Shown in pieces: positions 1 through 8,219 of a DNA stretch of 64,000 nt. How positions within the stretch are numbered: position 1 is the first letter of the stretch; the number at the start of each line of letters is the position of its first letter. The position numbers and the translations under genes are program-made. The DNA comes from Rathayibacter sp. VKM Ac-2759 (GTDB taxonomy: Bacteria; Actinomycetota; Actinomycetes; Actinomycetales; Microbacteriaceae): contig NZ_CP047176.1 in the NCBI RefSeq assembly GCF_009834225.1, forward strand, positions 682,001 to 746,000. The letters run 5' to 3'. The notes beneath the pieces were generated by a model that saw nothing but the letters and a program-made list of their open reading frames with translations, was not told the DNA's origin and ran no database searches.

Positions 1-1
1 C

Positions 2-1153
2 GGGTCGGTGGTCGAGCACTCGCTAGGCTTCGTGCTCGGCGAGGACCCGGAGGCGGCCGAGCGCCGCGATCGAGCCGTCCGGACCGCGGCCGGGGCCGAC
101 GTCGCGATCGTCTTCGCCGGACTCGGCGACAGTGAGGAGTCGGAGGGCTTCGACCGCAGCACGCTCGCTCTGCCGGCCGCGCAGGTCGAGGTGATCCGGG
201 CGGTCGCGGCCACCGCCGCGCGCACGGTGGTCGTGCTCTCGAACGGCGGAGTCGTCTCGCTCGAGGGCTGGCACGACGACGTCGACGCGATCGTCGAGGG
301 GTGGCTGCTCGGCCAGGCCGGAGGCTCGGCGATCGCCGACATCCTCTTCGGGGTGGTCACCCCGTCGGGGCGTCTCGCCGAGACGATCCCGCTCCGGCTC
401 CAGGACACCCCGAGCTGGCACAACTTCCCGGGGGAGCAGGGCCACGTCCGCTACGGCGAGGGTGTGATGGTCGGCTACCGCCACCACGAGACCGCCCAGG
501 TCGCCGTGCGCTACCCCTTCGGGCACGGCCTCAGCTACACGACCTTCCGCACCGCGGAGCTGGTCGTCGAGCAGACGGGGGACGACTCGGTCCGGGTCGC
601 CGTCTCGGTCGAGAACACCGGAGCTGTCGCCGGCAAGCACGTCGTGCAGGTCTACGTCGCGACGGACGCGGGGCCGGTGCGCCGCCCCGCGCGGGAGCTG
701 CGCGCCTTCGCCAAGGTCGCCCTCGAGCCCGGCGAATCGCGCACCGTCGAGTTCGATCTCGACCGCCGTGCCTTCGCCTACTGGGACATCGAGCTCTCGC
801 AGTGGGTCGTCTCGGCCGGGAGCTACGCGGTGCAGATCGGCGAGAACGCCTCCGAGATCGTCGCCGCCGAGTCGGTCGTGCTGAGAGGTGACGTCCTCCT
901 CCGCCCGCTCACGCTCGACTCGACGGTGGGCGACTGGTTCGCCCACCCCTCCGTCGGCCCCGCCCTGATGCAGGGCCTGGCCGCCGCGATGACCCCGGAG
1001 CAGTCGGCCCAGGCCGAGGAGAGCGGTGACGCGCTGCGGATGGTCGAGTCGATGCCGATGCAGCAGTTCCTGGCCTTCACGGGTGGCGCCCTGCCGATGG
1101 AGTGGCTGGAGCAGCTGATGGCGTCGAGCGCGGGCGACGAGGTGGCTGCGTGA
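2..1153 (+). CDS. Glycoside hydrolase family 3, C-terminal part (partial)
   Basis: This is the 3' end of a gene that starts before the window; the frame is open to the left edge, so the GTG at 8 is probably internal. The visible part matches the GH3 C-terminal alpha/beta sandwich and the fibronectin-III-like tail of beta-glucosidase/beta-xylosidase enzymes. The hallmark YPFGHGLSYTTF lies near residue 170, followed by a strand-rich segment ending in a GSYAVQIG motif. The family hydrolyses terminal beta-linked sugars from plant or microbial glycans. The catalytic Asp nucleophile lies in the missing N-terminal barrel, so the substrate cannot be judged. About 110 extra residues after the FnIII-like domain are of unknown role. 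The stop overlaps the next start (GTGA), implying co-transcription. Confidence 0.9.
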   Translation, partial: GSVVEHSLGFVLGEDPEAAERRDRAVRTAAGADVAIVFAGLGDSEESEGFDRSTLALPAAQVEVIRAVAATAARTVVVLSNGGVVSLEGWHDDVDAIVEGWLLGQAGGSAIADILFGVVTPSGRLAETIPLRLQDTPSWHNFPGEQGHVRYGEGVMVGYRHHETAQVAVRYPFGHGLSYTTFRTAELVVEQTGDDSVRVAVSVENTGAVAGKHVVQVYVATDAGPVRRPARELRAFAKVALEPGESRTVEFDLDRRAFAYWDIELSQWVVSAGSYAVQIGENASEIVAAESVVLRGDVLLRPLTLDSTVGDWFAHPSVGPALMQGLAAAMTPEQSAQAEESGDALRMVESMPMQQFLAFTGGALPMEWLEQLMASSAGDEVAA

Positions 1154-2625
1154 GCACGCGCCGCCGCGTCGTCCTGACCGGCGCGACGGGCAACTGGGGC
1201 CGCGCGGTGCTCGAGGCGTTCCGCGAGCGGTCGGAGACGTTCGACGTCGTGGCGCTCGTCCTGCCCTCTCCGGGCGACCTCGCCGTCATCCGCCGGTTCG
1301 AGGACATGGAGAACCTCGACGTCGTGTTCGGCGATCTGACGGACTACGCCGCGGTCGAGCGCTGCGTCCGCGGAGCCGACGTGGTCCTCCACATCGGTGC
1401 CGTGGTCTCGCCCTTCGCCGACGACCACCCGGAGCTCGCTCACCGCGTCAACGTCGGCAGCATCCGGAACATCGTCCGTGCGGTGAAGGCGCAGCCGGAC
1501 CCTGGAGCGATCGCCGTCGTCGGGATCGGGACGGTCGCCGAGACGGGCGACCGCACGCCTCCGCACCACTGGGGCAGGGTCGGCGACCCGCTGCGCGTCT
1601 CCCGGTTCGACGAGTACGGGCAGAGCAAGGTCGTCGCCGAGAAGGAGCTGGTCGACTCCGGACTTCCCCGCTGGACCTGGCTCCGCCAGACCGGCATCCT
1701 CCATCCCGGCATGCTCGAGATCCGCGACCCGATCATGACCCACTCCACGCTCGGCGGCGTCATGGAGTGGGTGACGGTCGAGGACGCCGCCCGCCTCATG
1801 GTGAACGTGTCCGAGGCCGGCGTCCCCGATGAGCTGTGGGGCGGGGTCTTCGACATCGGAGGCGGCGAGCAGTGGCGACTGACCAACTGGCAGCTGCAGT
1901 CGCGCATCGCGGGCGCCCTCGGGGTCGGCGACCCCCGGGCCTGGTACGAGCGCTCCTGGTTCGCGACCCGCAACTTCCACGGGCAGTGGTACAGCGACTC
2001 CGATCGGCTGCACGACCTGGTGCCGTTCCGTCAGGACACCCTCGATGAGGCGCTGGCGAGGGCCGTCGCGCAGAACCCCCGGCTCGCCCTCGCGGGCCGG
2101 ACCCCGCCGTGGATCGTCAAGAACCTCGTGATGAAGCCGCTCACTCTGAAGCACCGCGGCACCATGGGCTACCTGCGCGACGGGAACGAGGAGGCGGTCG
2201 CCGCCTACTTCGGGTCGCGGGCCGAGTGGGACGCGATCGGCGACTGGAGCACGTTCTGGCCTCCGCGACCGAGCCGCACGCCGGTCCTGCTCGACCACGG
2301 CTACGACGAGAGCGTGCCCGCTGCGCAGTGGGACGAGCGCCTCCTCGCGGGCGCGGCCGAGTTCAGGGGCGGGGAGCTGCTCTCGCCCTCGGTCGAGCCC
2401 GGCGACATCGCGACTCCGCTGCGCTGGCGGTGCGCCTCCGGTCACGACTTCACCGGGAGCGCACGACTCGTCCTCACCGCCGGTCACTGGTGTCCGGTGT
2501 GCGTCCGCGATGTCGCGGGGTACGCCGAGCAGGCGGAGCGCAACCGGTTCCTGGCGCAGCTCGAGCCCGGCGACGAGGAGACCCCCGTCGGCGCAGGCGG
2601 CACGGAGGCGGCTCTCGCCGGCTGA
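1150..2625 (+). CDS. NAD(P)-dependent epimerase/dehydratase (SDR) with Cys-rich C-terminal tail
   Basis: Extended short-chain dehydrogenase of about 491 residues. The Rossmann glycine motif GATGNWG sits at residues 11-17 and a catalytic-type YGQSK (Tyr156, Lys160) is present. The first roughly 320 residues look like a sugar-nucleotide epimerase/reductase. The rest is unusual: a segment with CASGH near residue 428 and CPVC near 448 resembles a zinc ribbon, a feature not normal for this family. GTG at 1150 is chosen because it overlaps the upstream stop by four bases and leaves only a short lead to the Rossmann strand; a start further upstream would run antisense-like sequence into the protein. 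Coupling to the GH3 gene suggests a role in handling the released sugar or aglycone, which is inference. Confidence 0.8.
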   Translation: MSTRRRVVLTGATGNWGRAVLEAFRERSETFDVVALVLPSPGDLAVIRRFEDMENLDVVFGDLTDYAAVERCVRGADVVLHIGAVVSPFADDHPELAHRVNVGSIRNIVRAVKAQPDPGAIAVVGIGTVAETGDRTPPHHWGRVGDPLRVSRFDEYGQSKVVAEKELVDSGLPRWTWLRQTGILHPGMLEIRDPIMTHSTLGGVMEWVTVEDAARLMVNVSEAGVPDELWGGVFDIGGGEQWRLTNWQLQSRIAGALGVGDPRAWYERSWFATRNFHGQWYSDSDRLHDLVPFRQDTLDEALARAVAQNPRLALAGRTPPWIVKNLVMKPLTLKHRGTMGYLRDGNEEAVAAYFGSRAEWDAIGDWSTFWPPRPSRTPVLLDHGYDESVPAAQWDERLLAGAAEFRGGELLSPSVEPGDIATPLRWRCASGHDFTGSARLVLTAGHWCPVCVRDVAGYAEQAERNRFLAQLEPGDEETPVGAGGTEAALAG

Positions 2626-2684
2626 GGAAAGGACGAGGGAGCGGCACGGGGCCGTCGCGCTGATCGGCGTGGTGCTGCTCGCCC

Positions 2685-2744
2685 GGGCGCTGCGGTCCGG
2701 GGCGCTGCGGACTCGCGCGCTGCGGGGTCGGGCGCTCCCGCCTC
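2685..2744. repeat. 15-bp tandem repeat, about 4 units
   Basis: Four units with an exact 15-base period start at 2685, 2700, 2715 and 2730. The shared core is GGGCGCTGCGG in the first two units, with one or more changes in the later ones. It lies in the gap between two convergent genes and runs up to the stop of the VOC gene. Confidence 0.7.
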
Positions 2745-3111
2745 AGGCCCGGTCGTGGAGGGTGACGTGGTAGCCGTCCGGGTCGGCGAAGGTGAAGGTG
2801 CGGCCGAACGGGCCGTCGATCGGAGCCGCGACGATCCGGTGTCCGTCGGCGACGAGCGCGTCGTGGATCGCCTGGACGTCGGTGGCGTGCAGCCAGATCG
2901 CGGCGCCGATGCCGGGCTGGGCGACGGCGCTCAGGTCGGTGCCGGGAGCGAGGTCGCGGAGGGCGAACGCGATCGGGGCGGTCTCGAAGACGACGGCGTG
3001 CGGCGGGCCGGCGGGCGAGCGCACGAGGCCGAGGTACTGCTCGTAGAACGCCTGCGACGCGGGCAGGTCGCGGGCCTGGAGGGAGATGAAGTCGGGTCCG
3101 GTGACGGGCAT
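2743..3111 (-). CDS. VOC (glyoxalase/bleomycin-resistance fold) family protein
   Basis: A 122-residue protein with the paired beta-alpha-beta-beta-beta layout of the vicinal oxygen chelate family. It opens with a PDFISLQARDLPAS strand-helix and closes with the typical FADPDGYHVTLHD strand. Members bind metal and act as lyases, dioxygenases or drug-binding proteins; the substrate is not evident here. The start at 3111 is supported by GAGGAG upstream. It is transcribed divergently from a MarR regulator across 62 bases that hold two perfect operators, so it is very likely the regulator's target. Confidence 0.9.
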   Translation of the reverse strand: MPVTGPDFISLQARDLPASQAFYEQYLGLVRSPAGPPHAVVFETAPIAFALRDLAPGTDLSAVAQPGIGAAIWLHATDVQAIHDALVADGHRIVAAPIDGPFGRTFTFADPDGYHVTLHDRA

Positions 3112-3130
3112 GTGGGGCTCCTCTGGTCTG

Positions 3131-3174
3131 TGTCAGTTGGCTGACATCCAGAACTCTATGTCAGACTACTGACA
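3131..3174. promoter_or_regulatory. Paired MarR-type operators between VOC and marR genes
   Basis: Two copies of the same perfect palindrome TGTCAG-N4-CTGACA lie at 3131-3146 and 3159-3174, with centres 28 bases apart. The second ends on the first base of the marR start codon. A weak -35-like TTGGCT (3137-3142) lies in the first copy and a -10-like CAGACT (3162-3167) in the second, so repressor binding would cover both elements. Operator function is inferred from symmetry, duplication and position. Confidence 0.85.
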
Positions 3175-3617
3175 TGAGTCAAGACGGGATCGACCTCCCC
3201 ACCTCGCTGGGCTACCTGCTGAAGGAGGCGTCGAGCTCGCTCCGCGCGGCCATGGAGGCGGTGCTGCGCCCCCTGGGGATGACCGTGACGCACTACTCCT
3301 GCCTCGAACTGCTCGCCCAGCGGCCGGGGCTGTCCAACTCCGAGCTCGCGCGGGGTGCGTTCGTGACGCGGCAGTCGATGAACGTGCTGCTGCAGTCGCT
3401 CGAGCGCGAGGGCGACGTGATCCGTCCTGCCGAGGCGCGCGTCGGCAAGATCCTGCCGACCGAGCTCACCCCGCGCGGTCGGCAGCGCCTCGAGGCGGCG
3501 ACCGTCGCGGTCCGGGGCGTCGAGCTCCGGATGCTGGCCGGCATGACCGCGGAGGAGCAGGCCGTCGCCGCCGGGCTGCTGCGCGGCATGATCCGCTCTC
3601 TGCGCGACGACGCGTAG
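3174..3617 (+). CDS. MarR family transcriptional regulator
   Basis: A 147-residue winged-helix regulator. Helices around residues 30-70 (LELLAQRPGLSNSELARGAF) and the recognition helix (TRQSMNVLLQSLEREG) are followed by a wing with LTPRGRQRLEAA, the standard MarR order. The length is typical. MarR proteins are usually repressors released by small phenolic or oxidant ligands. There is no Shine-Dalgarno sequence in front of the ATG and the operator touches the start codon, so the mRNA may be leaderless. The gene probably represses itself and the divergent VOC gene. Confidence 0.93.
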   Translation: MSQDGIDLPTSLGYLLKEASSSLRAAMEAVLRPLGMTVTHYSCLELLAQRPGLSNSELARGAFVTRQSMNVLLQSLEREGDVIRPAEARVGKILPTELTPRGRQRLEAATVAVRGVELRMLAGMTAEEQAVAAGLLRGMIRSLRDDA

Positions 3618-3739
3618 CTGTCGGCCCGATGTGCGCCTCCTGAATCCGCACGGAGGAGCGCGACGTAGGCTCGGGGAATCGCATTCCGGTCCCCGGTGCC
3701 CTGAACGTCGTTCGGGGGCACAGACCGAAGGACGACACC

Positions 3740-4093
3740 ATGAAGACCCTCTCCCACACCGGCGGTTCGCTCGTGCTCGAGGACGAGACCGCCTCGGCCG
3801 TGGTCCGCTACTCGATGGCACTCGCTCAGCAGCGCGAGATGAGCACCGTCACGCTCGAGGACGCGGGGACGCCCGCGCCGCACTCGCAGGTGCTGCTCGT
3901 CGTCGGCCACGGCGTCCCGCTCTCGGTCCGCACGGCCCGAGGCGTCGCGGGCGCCTCGGTCGGCTCCGAGTGCGGAGGCGACCTCGACGTCCGGACGGCC
4001 GCCCTGACCGCCCCGCACCGCCCGGTCACGGCCTCACCCGAGGACGCCCGGCAGGACGACGCCGCCTCCGACCTCTACTTCGACCTGCTCTGA
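3740..4093 (+). CDS. Hypothetical protein, 117 aa
   Basis: I do not recognise this protein. It is short, acidic at the C-terminus (DDAASDLYFDLL) and has no signal peptide or membrane segment. An AAGGACG element sits about 7 bases before the ATG and supports the start. Upstream lies a TAGGCT -10-like box at 3666-3671 and a 26-base hairpin (3696-3721) in the putative leader. GC-skewed third positions look like its neighbours, so it is probably a real gene. Confidence 0.6.
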   Translation: MKTLSHTGGSLVLEDETASAVVRYSMALAQQREMSTVTLEDAGTPAPHSQVLLVVGHGVPLSVRTARGVAGASVGSECGGDLDVRTAALTAPHRPVTASPEDARQDDAASDLYFDLL

Positions 4094-4225
4094 CGCTCCG
4101 GCCGCGCGGAGGACCGCAGGAGCCCCCTCCGCCGGTCCCGCGGCCGTGCTGCGGCCCGCGGAGGTGTCGTTACGCTGGACGGCGGAGCGACCCGTGCTCC
4201 GTCCCACCCCCGAGGAGTCCGCGGC

Positions 4226-4573
4226 ATGGCCCTGCGCAGCAGCCTGATCGACGACCTGACCGGCGCGCCCATCGCCGACGGCCGGGGCGGCACCGTCAGC
4301 TTCTCGATCGACGACGACGCGTACGAGATCGACCTGACGGCGGCCAACATCGGCAGGCTGCACCTCGCGCTCGCCCGCTACGTCGACTCCGCCCGCCTGC
4401 TCTCGCCCGGAGGCGCGGCCCCGCGCATCACGACGGTCGCCGCGAGCGCGGGCCGCAAGAGCCCCGAGATGCTGGCCGCCATCCGCCACTGGGCGAAGCG
4501 GCACGGCTACGAGGTGCCGCCCTCGGGCCGCATCCCGGCCGAGGTGCAGAGCGCCTACGACGCGGCGCACTGA
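4226..4573 (+). CDS. Lsr2-like nucleoid-associated protein
   Basis: A 115-residue protein laid out like Lsr2, the actinobacterial H-NS analogue that bridges AT-rich DNA. The N-terminal part (DDLTGAPIADGRGGTVSFSI, then DLTAANIGRLHLALARYV) matches the strand-helix dimerisation domain. The C-terminal part (MLAAIRHWAKRHGYEVPPSG, then RIPAEVQSAYDAAH) matches the DNA-binding helices. The usual RGR-type AT-hook is not obvious; the region reads ASAGRKSPEM, so DNA affinity may differ from classic Lsr2. GAGGAG at 4212-4217 supports the start, and a TACGCT -10-like box lies at 4171-4176. Confidence 0.85.
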   Translation: MALRSSLIDDLTGAPIADGRGGTVSFSIDDDAYEIDLTAANIGRLHLALARYVDSARLLSPGGAAPRITTVAASAGRKSPEMLAAIRHWAKRHGYEVPPSGRIPAEVQSAYDAAH

Positions 4574-4574
4574 T

Positions 4575-5384
4575 TCACAGTCGCGCGAGCGTCGTCCGCG
4601 CCATCAGGAACGCGCCGTACTGGATGACTCCGAGGCCGACGACGACCAGCGCGGCGGTGCCGTACGGCGGGACCGCGAGGAAGCGGAGGGCGCCGTCGAG
4701 CCCCGATGCCCGGTCGGCGTCGCCGGTCGCCGCCGCCACGAGGAAGATGCCGCCGGCGAGGCCGACCGCGACCCCCTTCGCCACGTAGCCGGAGACGCCG
4801 AGAGTCGACACGAGGCGACCGCGCCGGCCCGGGGGCAGCCGGACCAGCCTGCGGAAGCCGCGGCGGACGCCGATCGCGATGAAGCCGATGCCGCTGCCGA
4901 GCACGATCGCCCCGGTCAGGGCGAGGACCACGAGGCCGGCCGTGGTGGCGACCAGCTGCTGGTTGATCGTCCGGATCGTCGTGGACGAGCTGGTCGAGCC
5001 GCCGAGCGCGAAGACGAGGACCGTGCCGGCCAGGGCGAGCGACGCCAGCCCCTTCCCCGCCTCGACCAGGCGGCGGCCCCAGCGCGCCGCGCGGCGCGGG
5101 CTGTCGGAGGCGCCGCCGATGGTCAGCTGCCAGAGGCCCAGGGCGAGCACAGCGCTGAACGCGGCCCAGATCGCGACGCTGCCGAGCGGGGCGCCCGTGA
5201 GGCGGGCGATGGCGCCGGACGGATCGGCCTCCACCGCCGAGGTGTCACCGAAGGCCAGCCGGATCGCGATCGCGCCGATGACGAGGTGCAGCAGCCCGTT
5301 CACCGCGAAGCCGAGCCGGGCGAGCCGTCGGAACCGCCGGATCCGGGAGCCCGGGAGGCGGCTCGGCGTGAGGTCCGTCGGCAC
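4575..5384 (-). CDS. DUF1206 domain integral membrane protein
   Basis: A 269-residue protein with about six hydrophobic helices arranged as three two-helix repeats. Each repeat opens with an RLARLGFAVNGLLHLVIGAI-like segment (again near GRRLVEAGKGLASLALAG and TLGVSGYVAKGVAVGLAGG). This is the DUF1206 pattern of Actinobacteria and Cyanobacteria; its function is unknown. The 3' end lies one base from the convergent lsr2-like gene. Confidence 0.85.
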   Translation of the reverse strand: MPTDLTPSRLPGSRIRRFRRLARLGFAVNGLLHLVIGAIAIRLAFGDTSAVEADPSGAIARLTGAPLGSVAIWAAFSAVLALGLWQLTIGGASDSPRRAARWGRRLVEAGKGLASLALAGTVLVFALGGSTSSSTTIRTINQQLVATTAGLVVLALTGAIVLGSGIGFIAIGVRRGFRRLVRLPPGRRGRLVSTLGVSGYVAKGVAVGLAGGIFLVAAATGDADRASGLDGALRFLAVPPYGTAALVVVGLGVIQYGAFLMARTTLARL

Positions 5385-5525
5385 GCTCCCACTGTCTCAC
5401 GGGGAGCGCGGGCGGCTCGGCCGAGCCGCTGGGCGAGGGCGACGGTGATCCCCTCCGGCCCGATCGCGCAACGGAGCAGGTGAGCCCGCTGACCACCGCC
5501 TCCACCGGGCACAGACACCCGGCGC

Positions 5526-5582
5526 CGATCCGTCACGAACGGTCTCCTGAGATCGGACGACACGACCGTTCGCGACGGATCG
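5526..5582 (-). terminator. Strong hairpin downstream of the ABC1 kinase gene
   Basis: Two 19-base arms (5526-5544 and 5564-5582) pair at 18 of 19 positions around a 19-base loop. The hairpin begins 31 bases after the stop of the leftward ABC1 kinase gene. There is no T-run, as is common for terminators in high-GC Actinobacteria. Confidence 0.7.
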
Positions 5583-5612
5583 ATCGGCTCCTCCCGGGGA
5601 GAAGAGGGTGTC

Positions 5613-7319
5613 TCAGCCCCGCCGGCCTGCGAACAGCGCGTGCAGCAGCGGCAGCACCGACGCGACGAGGAGCACCGTCCCGAACGCCCCGTCGTCGGGG
5701 CGCACGATCGCCCCCGCGATCAGCAGTCCGGCGAACAGCACCGCCGAGACGACGCGGCGCACCGTGCCCTCGAGCACCGTCAGGCGGCGCTCGACCGTCG
5801 GGACGGTCACCGCGAGGGTGCCGTTCTCGAGCGTCGTGGCCAGCTCGTCGAGCCGGCGGGGGAGCCGCCAGACGAGGCCGAGGGTGTCGAGCGCCTGCCG
5901 GCCGACGTCCTGCGCGACGTTGCCGCGCTCCTCGCGGATCAGCTGCTGCGCGTACGGCTCGACCGAGTCCCACAGGTTGAAGGCCGGGTCGAGGGCGCTG
6001 GCGACGCCGGACGTCAGCGACATGGCGCGGACGATGAGCAGGAAGTTCTCGGGCAGCTGGAACGGCAGGGAGCGCACGACGTCGCCGAACTGGACCGCGA
6101 AGTCGCGGAACTCGCGCGGATCGACCTCGCGCAGCTCCGCGAACCCCATGCCGCCGAAGCGGGCGAACAGCTGGGTCATCGCCCGCTCGAGCTCGCGGGA
6201 GTCGGCGGAGGGGAGCAGCACGCCGACCTTCCGCGCCGCGTCGACGAGTCCCTTGCCGTCGCGGGAGGCGGCCGCGATGAGCATCGCGCGCAGGCCCGCC
6301 CGGGTCGTCGGCGGCACCTCGCCCATCATCCCGAAGTCGATGAAGGTCAGCTGCCACGGCAGCTCGGCGCCCGGGGTCGGGGTGACGAAGACGTTGCCGG
6401 GGTGCGGATCGGCGTGGAAGTAGCCGTTCGTGAACAGCTGGTCGAACATGACCGCCGCGAACACCGGAGCGACCTCCGCCGGGTCGATCCCGGCGGCGCG
6501 GAGGGCGTCGGCGTCGGTGATCTTGATGGCGGTGACGTCCTGCAGGGTCAGCACCTTGCGGGTCGAGCGCTCCCAGACGACGTCGGGGACGCCGACGCGG
6601 GCGTCTCCCGCGAAGTCGGCGGCGAAGCGGACCGAGTTGGCCGCCTCCTGCAGGTAGTCGATCTCCTCGAGGCTCGTGACCGCGAACTCCTCGACGAGCG
6701 CGGGAGCGTCGACCCGATCGGAGACGAGCCGGACGTGGGTCAGCCAGCCGCCGACGCGGCGCAGCGCCGCGAGGTCGACGTCGACGATCTCGTCGATACC
6801 GGGTCGCTGCACCTTGACGATCGCGGACCCGAACCCGGTGTCGGCGGCGTCCATCGGGTTCAGTCGGGCGCGGTGGGCCTGCCCGAGCGAGGCCGCGGCG
6901 ACGGGGGACTCGTCGACTCCCGCGTACGCGCGATCGAGGGGCATCCCGAGCTGCGACTCGGCGAGTGCGCGGATCCGCGGGAAGGGCACGGGCGGCACCT
7001 CGTCCTGCAGGCCCTCGAGCTCGCGGGTGATCTCGGGCGGCAGCACGTCGAGGCGCGACGACATGAACTGCCCCACCTTGATCATCAGTCCGCCGAGCTC
7101 GACGGCGAGCACGTGGAAGCTGCGCGCGAAGCGGCGCATCCGAGCCGGACGCGTGCGCAGGGCGATCGACGACAGACCGATGCGGGGCAGCAGCAGATCG
7201 AAGAACCAGGTCACCGCGAGGTGCCAGGAGGCGAAGCGCAGGATCCGGCGGTAGCGCCGCTGATCACTGCGCGCGCGGCGGCGGCCCGGGCCCTCGGGGC
7301 CCGGGCGTACCGGCGCCAC
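5613..7319 (-). CDS. ABC1/AarF/UbiB family atypical kinase
   Basis: A 568-residue protein with the signature of the ABC1 (UbiB/AarF) family. It has the KxGQ motif (KVGQ, residues 81-84), the Ala-rich loop AAASLGQAHRARL, a VKVQRPG lysine strand, HADPHPGNVFV (catalytic loop) and FIDFGMMG (DFG equivalent). Two hydrophobic helices at the C-terminus suggest membrane association. Family members act as ATPases or kinases in isoprenoid-quinone biology or membrane lipid homeostasis; the exact role in Actinobacteria is unclear. The start lies 5 bases after the PadR stop, so the two form an operon. Confidence 0.9.
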   Translation of the reverse strand: MAPVRPGPEGPGRRRARSDQRRYRRILRFASWHLAVTWFFDLLLPRIGLSSIALRTRPARMRRFARSFHVLAVELGGLMIKVGQFMSSRLDVLPPEITRELEGLQDEVPPVPFPRIRALAESQLGMPLDRAYAGVDESPVAAASLGQAHRARLNPMDAADTGFGSAIVKVQRPGIDEIVDVDLAALRRVGGWLTHVRLVSDRVDAPALVEEFAVTSLEEIDYLQEAANSVRFAADFAGDARVGVPDVVWERSTRKVLTLQDVTAIKITDADALRAAGIDPAEVAPVFAAVMFDQLFTNGYFHADPHPGNVFVTPTPGAELPWQLTFIDFGMMGEVPPTTRAGLRAMLIAAASRDGKGLVDAARKVGVLLPSADSRELERAMTQLFARFGGMGFAELREVDPREFRDFAVQFGDVVRSLPFQLPENFLLIVRAMSLTSGVASALDPAFNLWDSVEPYAQQLIREERGNVAQDVGRQALDTLGLVWRLPRRLDELATTLENGTLAVTVPTVERRLTVLEGTVRRVVSAVLFAGLLIAGAIVRPDDGAFGTVLLVASVLPLLHALFAGRRG

Positions 7320-7324
7320 CCGGG

Positions 7325-7864
7325 TCAGTCCTGCGCGAGGATCGCGTACAGCCTGCGGCGCGAGTCCTCGAGTTCCGTGATGGCCTTGCGGATCTGGTCC
7401 GGAGTGCCCGATCGGCCGACCTGCGCGGCGGCCTGCGCGAGCTCGACGCCGGCCTTCGGCAGGGCGCCGAAGTCGACGGGCTCTGGCTCGCCCGCGAAGG
7501 GGGCGGAGCTGCCGGAGGCGGCGACCTGCGCGCGACCCGCCTCGGTGAGCGAGTAGGTCTTGCGGCCGTTCGACTCGTCGGCGGCGATCAGGCCCTCGTC
7601 GGCGAGCAGCTGCAGGGTCGGGTAGACGGAGCCGGGGCTCGGCTTCCAGCTGCCGGAGCTGCGCTCCTCGATCTCGTGGATGATCTGGTAGCCGTGCATG
7701 GGCTGCTCGGCGAGGAGCGCGAGCACCGCCGCGCGGACGTCGCCGCGGCCGACGCGGGTGCCGGAGCGCTTCTCGAAGCTGGAGCGGACCTGCTCCATGG
7801 CCTGCCAGATGCCCTCGATGGGGTTGCCGGAGCCGAAAGCACCGGTCGATGACGAACTGTTCAT
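7325..7864 (-). CDS. PadR family transcriptional regulator
   Basis: A 179-residue regulator with a PadR-type winged helix. AAVLALLAEQPMHGYQIIHEIEER, read as two adjoining pieces, is followed by PSPGSVYPTLQLLADEGLI and the wing GRKTYSLTEAG. The C-terminal helix is the usual dimerisation element. An N-terminal extension of about 45 residues precedes the domain. GGGAGG stands 8 bases before the ATG. It is first gene of an operon with the ABC1 kinase, which it probably co-regulates. CGATA occurs twice, 10 bases apart, about 25 bases upstream and could be part of a binding site (weak). Confidence 0.92.
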   Translation of the reverse strand: MNSSSSTGAFGSGNPIEGIWQAMEQVRSSFEKRSGTRVGRGDVRAAVLALLAEQPMHGYQIIHEIEERSSGSWKPSPGSVYPTLQLLADEGLIAADESNGRKTYSLTEAGRAQVAASGSSAPFAGEPEPVDFGALPKAGVELAQAAAQVGRSGTPDQIRKAITELEDSRRRLYAILAQD

Positions 7865-7986
7865 GATGACCTCCCGTTTCTGCGAACGATACTCAGCGAT
7901 ATGTGCGGCGACTGTGAACGACTGCCCGCTCTTCCTGGGAAGTCAATGCCCCGAGCCCATTTCCGTCGGCGGGTGAGACTGGATCC

Positions 7987-8184
7987 ATGAGTGAATCCGG
8001 CAGCAGCCAGACCCTGAACGCCGGCCGTCCGGCCAACTTCATCCGCTGGGTCCGCACGCGCGACCGCTGGTTCCCCGAGATCCTCCGCGGCCGCTACCTC
8101 GGCACCACGGCGGAGGGCTGGGAGGTCAGCGCCGACGGCGAGACCCGCTTCCTCGACCAGTCGGTCTGGGCGGTCTACAAGTAG
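7987..8184 (+). CDS. Small conserved-looking protein, 65 aa
   Basis: A 65-residue protein rich in Trp and Arg (NFIRWVRTRDRWFPEILRGR) with a compact strand pattern (GTTAEGWEVSADGETRFLDQ). It has no signal or membrane segment and I cannot name a family. It is divergent from the padR gene across 122 bases and ends 35 bases from a convergent gene. Sequence composition is coding-like. Confidence 0.65.
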   Translation: MSESGSSQTLNAGRPANFIRWVRTRDRWFPEILRGRYLGTTAEGWEVSADGETRFLDQSVWAVYK

Positions 8185-8219
8185 CGGCTCCTCGGGGAGT
8201 CCTGCGTGCCGTCCCGTCG

